A DNA stretch of 6,006 nt from Gorillibacterium sp. (GTDB taxonomy: Bacteria > Bacillota > Bacilli > Paenibacillales > NBRC-103111): positions 1 to 6,006 of the forward strand of contig JAIMBU010000204.1 of the NCBI GenBank assembly GCA_023511325.1, read 5' to 3'. Both the position numbers and the translations under genes were made by a program. Positions 5,792 through 6,006 of the stretch are shown here, piece by piece. The notes beneath the pieces were generated by a model. The model worked only from the letters and a program-made list of their open reading frames with translations, ran no database searches and was not told the DNA's origin. Position 1 is the first letter of the stretch; the number at the start of each line of letters is the position of its first letter.

Positions 5792-6006
5792 GATGTTCCT
5801 CTCACTAACGGGTTAAATAGTCCCAGCTTGCTGATGGAGCCGACTAAATAAGTAGTAGCAATTCCGACAAATACACCCGTTACGACACCTGATATCAAAA
5901 GTAAGGGGAGATAATAAAAGATAGTCGTCGATCCAAGCACAATGGACGCAGCGAAAAGCTGCCCCACATTATGCGCAATTCCACCAACGATGCTGATCGC
6001 AATCAA
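5788..6006 (-). CDS. Gx transporter family membrane protein (C-terminal part; EetB-like, PF07456 type)
   Basis: Only the last 72 codons are in the window; the gene continues past the right edge, and the TTG there is simply an internal Leu codon. The fragment is two long hydrophobic helices: the first with GGIAHNVGQLFAAS, the second with FYYLPLLLISGVVTGVFVG, glycine-spaced and ending in a short polar tail. This matches the conserved C-terminus of the family called 'Gx transporter' or, misleadingly, 'heptaprenyl diphosphate synthase component I' (family size about 170 residues). It is an integral membrane protein resembling an ECF S component, not a prenyl synthase. It is the first visible gene of the unit and overlaps ecfA1 by 4 nt, so EcfA1A2T may energise it. 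In EET loci I believe this family corresponds to EetB, with a NusG-domain-II protein (EetA) next to it; that neighbour would lie beyond 6006. Confidence 0.8.
   Translation of the reverse strand: MIAISIVGGIAHNVGQLFAASIVLGSTTIFYYLPLLLISGVVTGVFVGIATTYLVGSISKLGLFNPLVRGTS

Noticed and set aside
5788..6006. Reading the membrane protein as a heptaprenyl diphosphate synthase subunit
   Set aside because: The fragment is two hydrophobic helices with no prenyl synthase motif; the family name is a historical misannotation. The HepS-like candidate here is the soluble 142-residue protein.

Overview
The window reads as chromosomal DNA of a low-to-mid GC Firmicute, most likely a Paenibacillus-like member of the Bacillales. 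The reasons are strong Shine-Dalgarno sites, about 48% GC in most genes, a HepT-type polyprenyl diphosphate synthase and a Gram-positive-style ECF transporter module. It is densely coding, with seven genes in two convergent transcription units. There is no sign of phage, IS elements, tRNA, rRNA or CRISPR.

Plus strand, 2-3088: (i) the C-terminal ~500 residues of a type II NADH dehydrogenase that carries an extra DoxX-like membrane domain; (ii) a 142-residue protein that looks like the small regulatory subunit of a two-component long-chain prenyl diphosphate synthase; (iii) the 335-residue HepT-like catalytic subunit. A strong GNRA-capped RNA hairpin lies between (i) and (ii). A long, nearly symmetrical bidirectional terminator (3116-3180) separates the two units.

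Minus strand, 6006-3232, in transcription order: the C-terminal end of a 'Gx transporter' family membrane protein (PF07456-type, often misnamed heptaprenyl diphosphate synthase component I), then ecfA1, ecfA2 and ecfT. The first three are coupled by overlaps (4 and 25 nt). EcfT follows after 32 nt and starts at TTG behind an extended Shine-Dalgarno.

Together this gene set matches the flavin-based extracellular electron transfer (EET) locus first described in Listeria: an Ndh2 with an extra membrane domain, a dedicated demethylmenaquinone tail synthase (DmkB role), an ECF module of the kind used for flavin trafficking, and a Gx-transporter membrane protein that I believe corresponds to EetB. 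The inferred pathway runs NADH to Ndh2, then to a dedicated quinone pool made with this prenyl synthase, then to membrane EET proteins, then to extracytosolic flavinylated proteins. Partners expected just outside the window are a NusG-domain-II protein (EetA), an ApbE flavin transferase (FmnB), a flavinylated lipoprotein (PplA) and a UbiA/MenA prenyltransferase (DmkA). Distinctive local features are the small synthase subunit, a missing Q-loop glutamine in EcfA1, and a GC-rich ecfA2.
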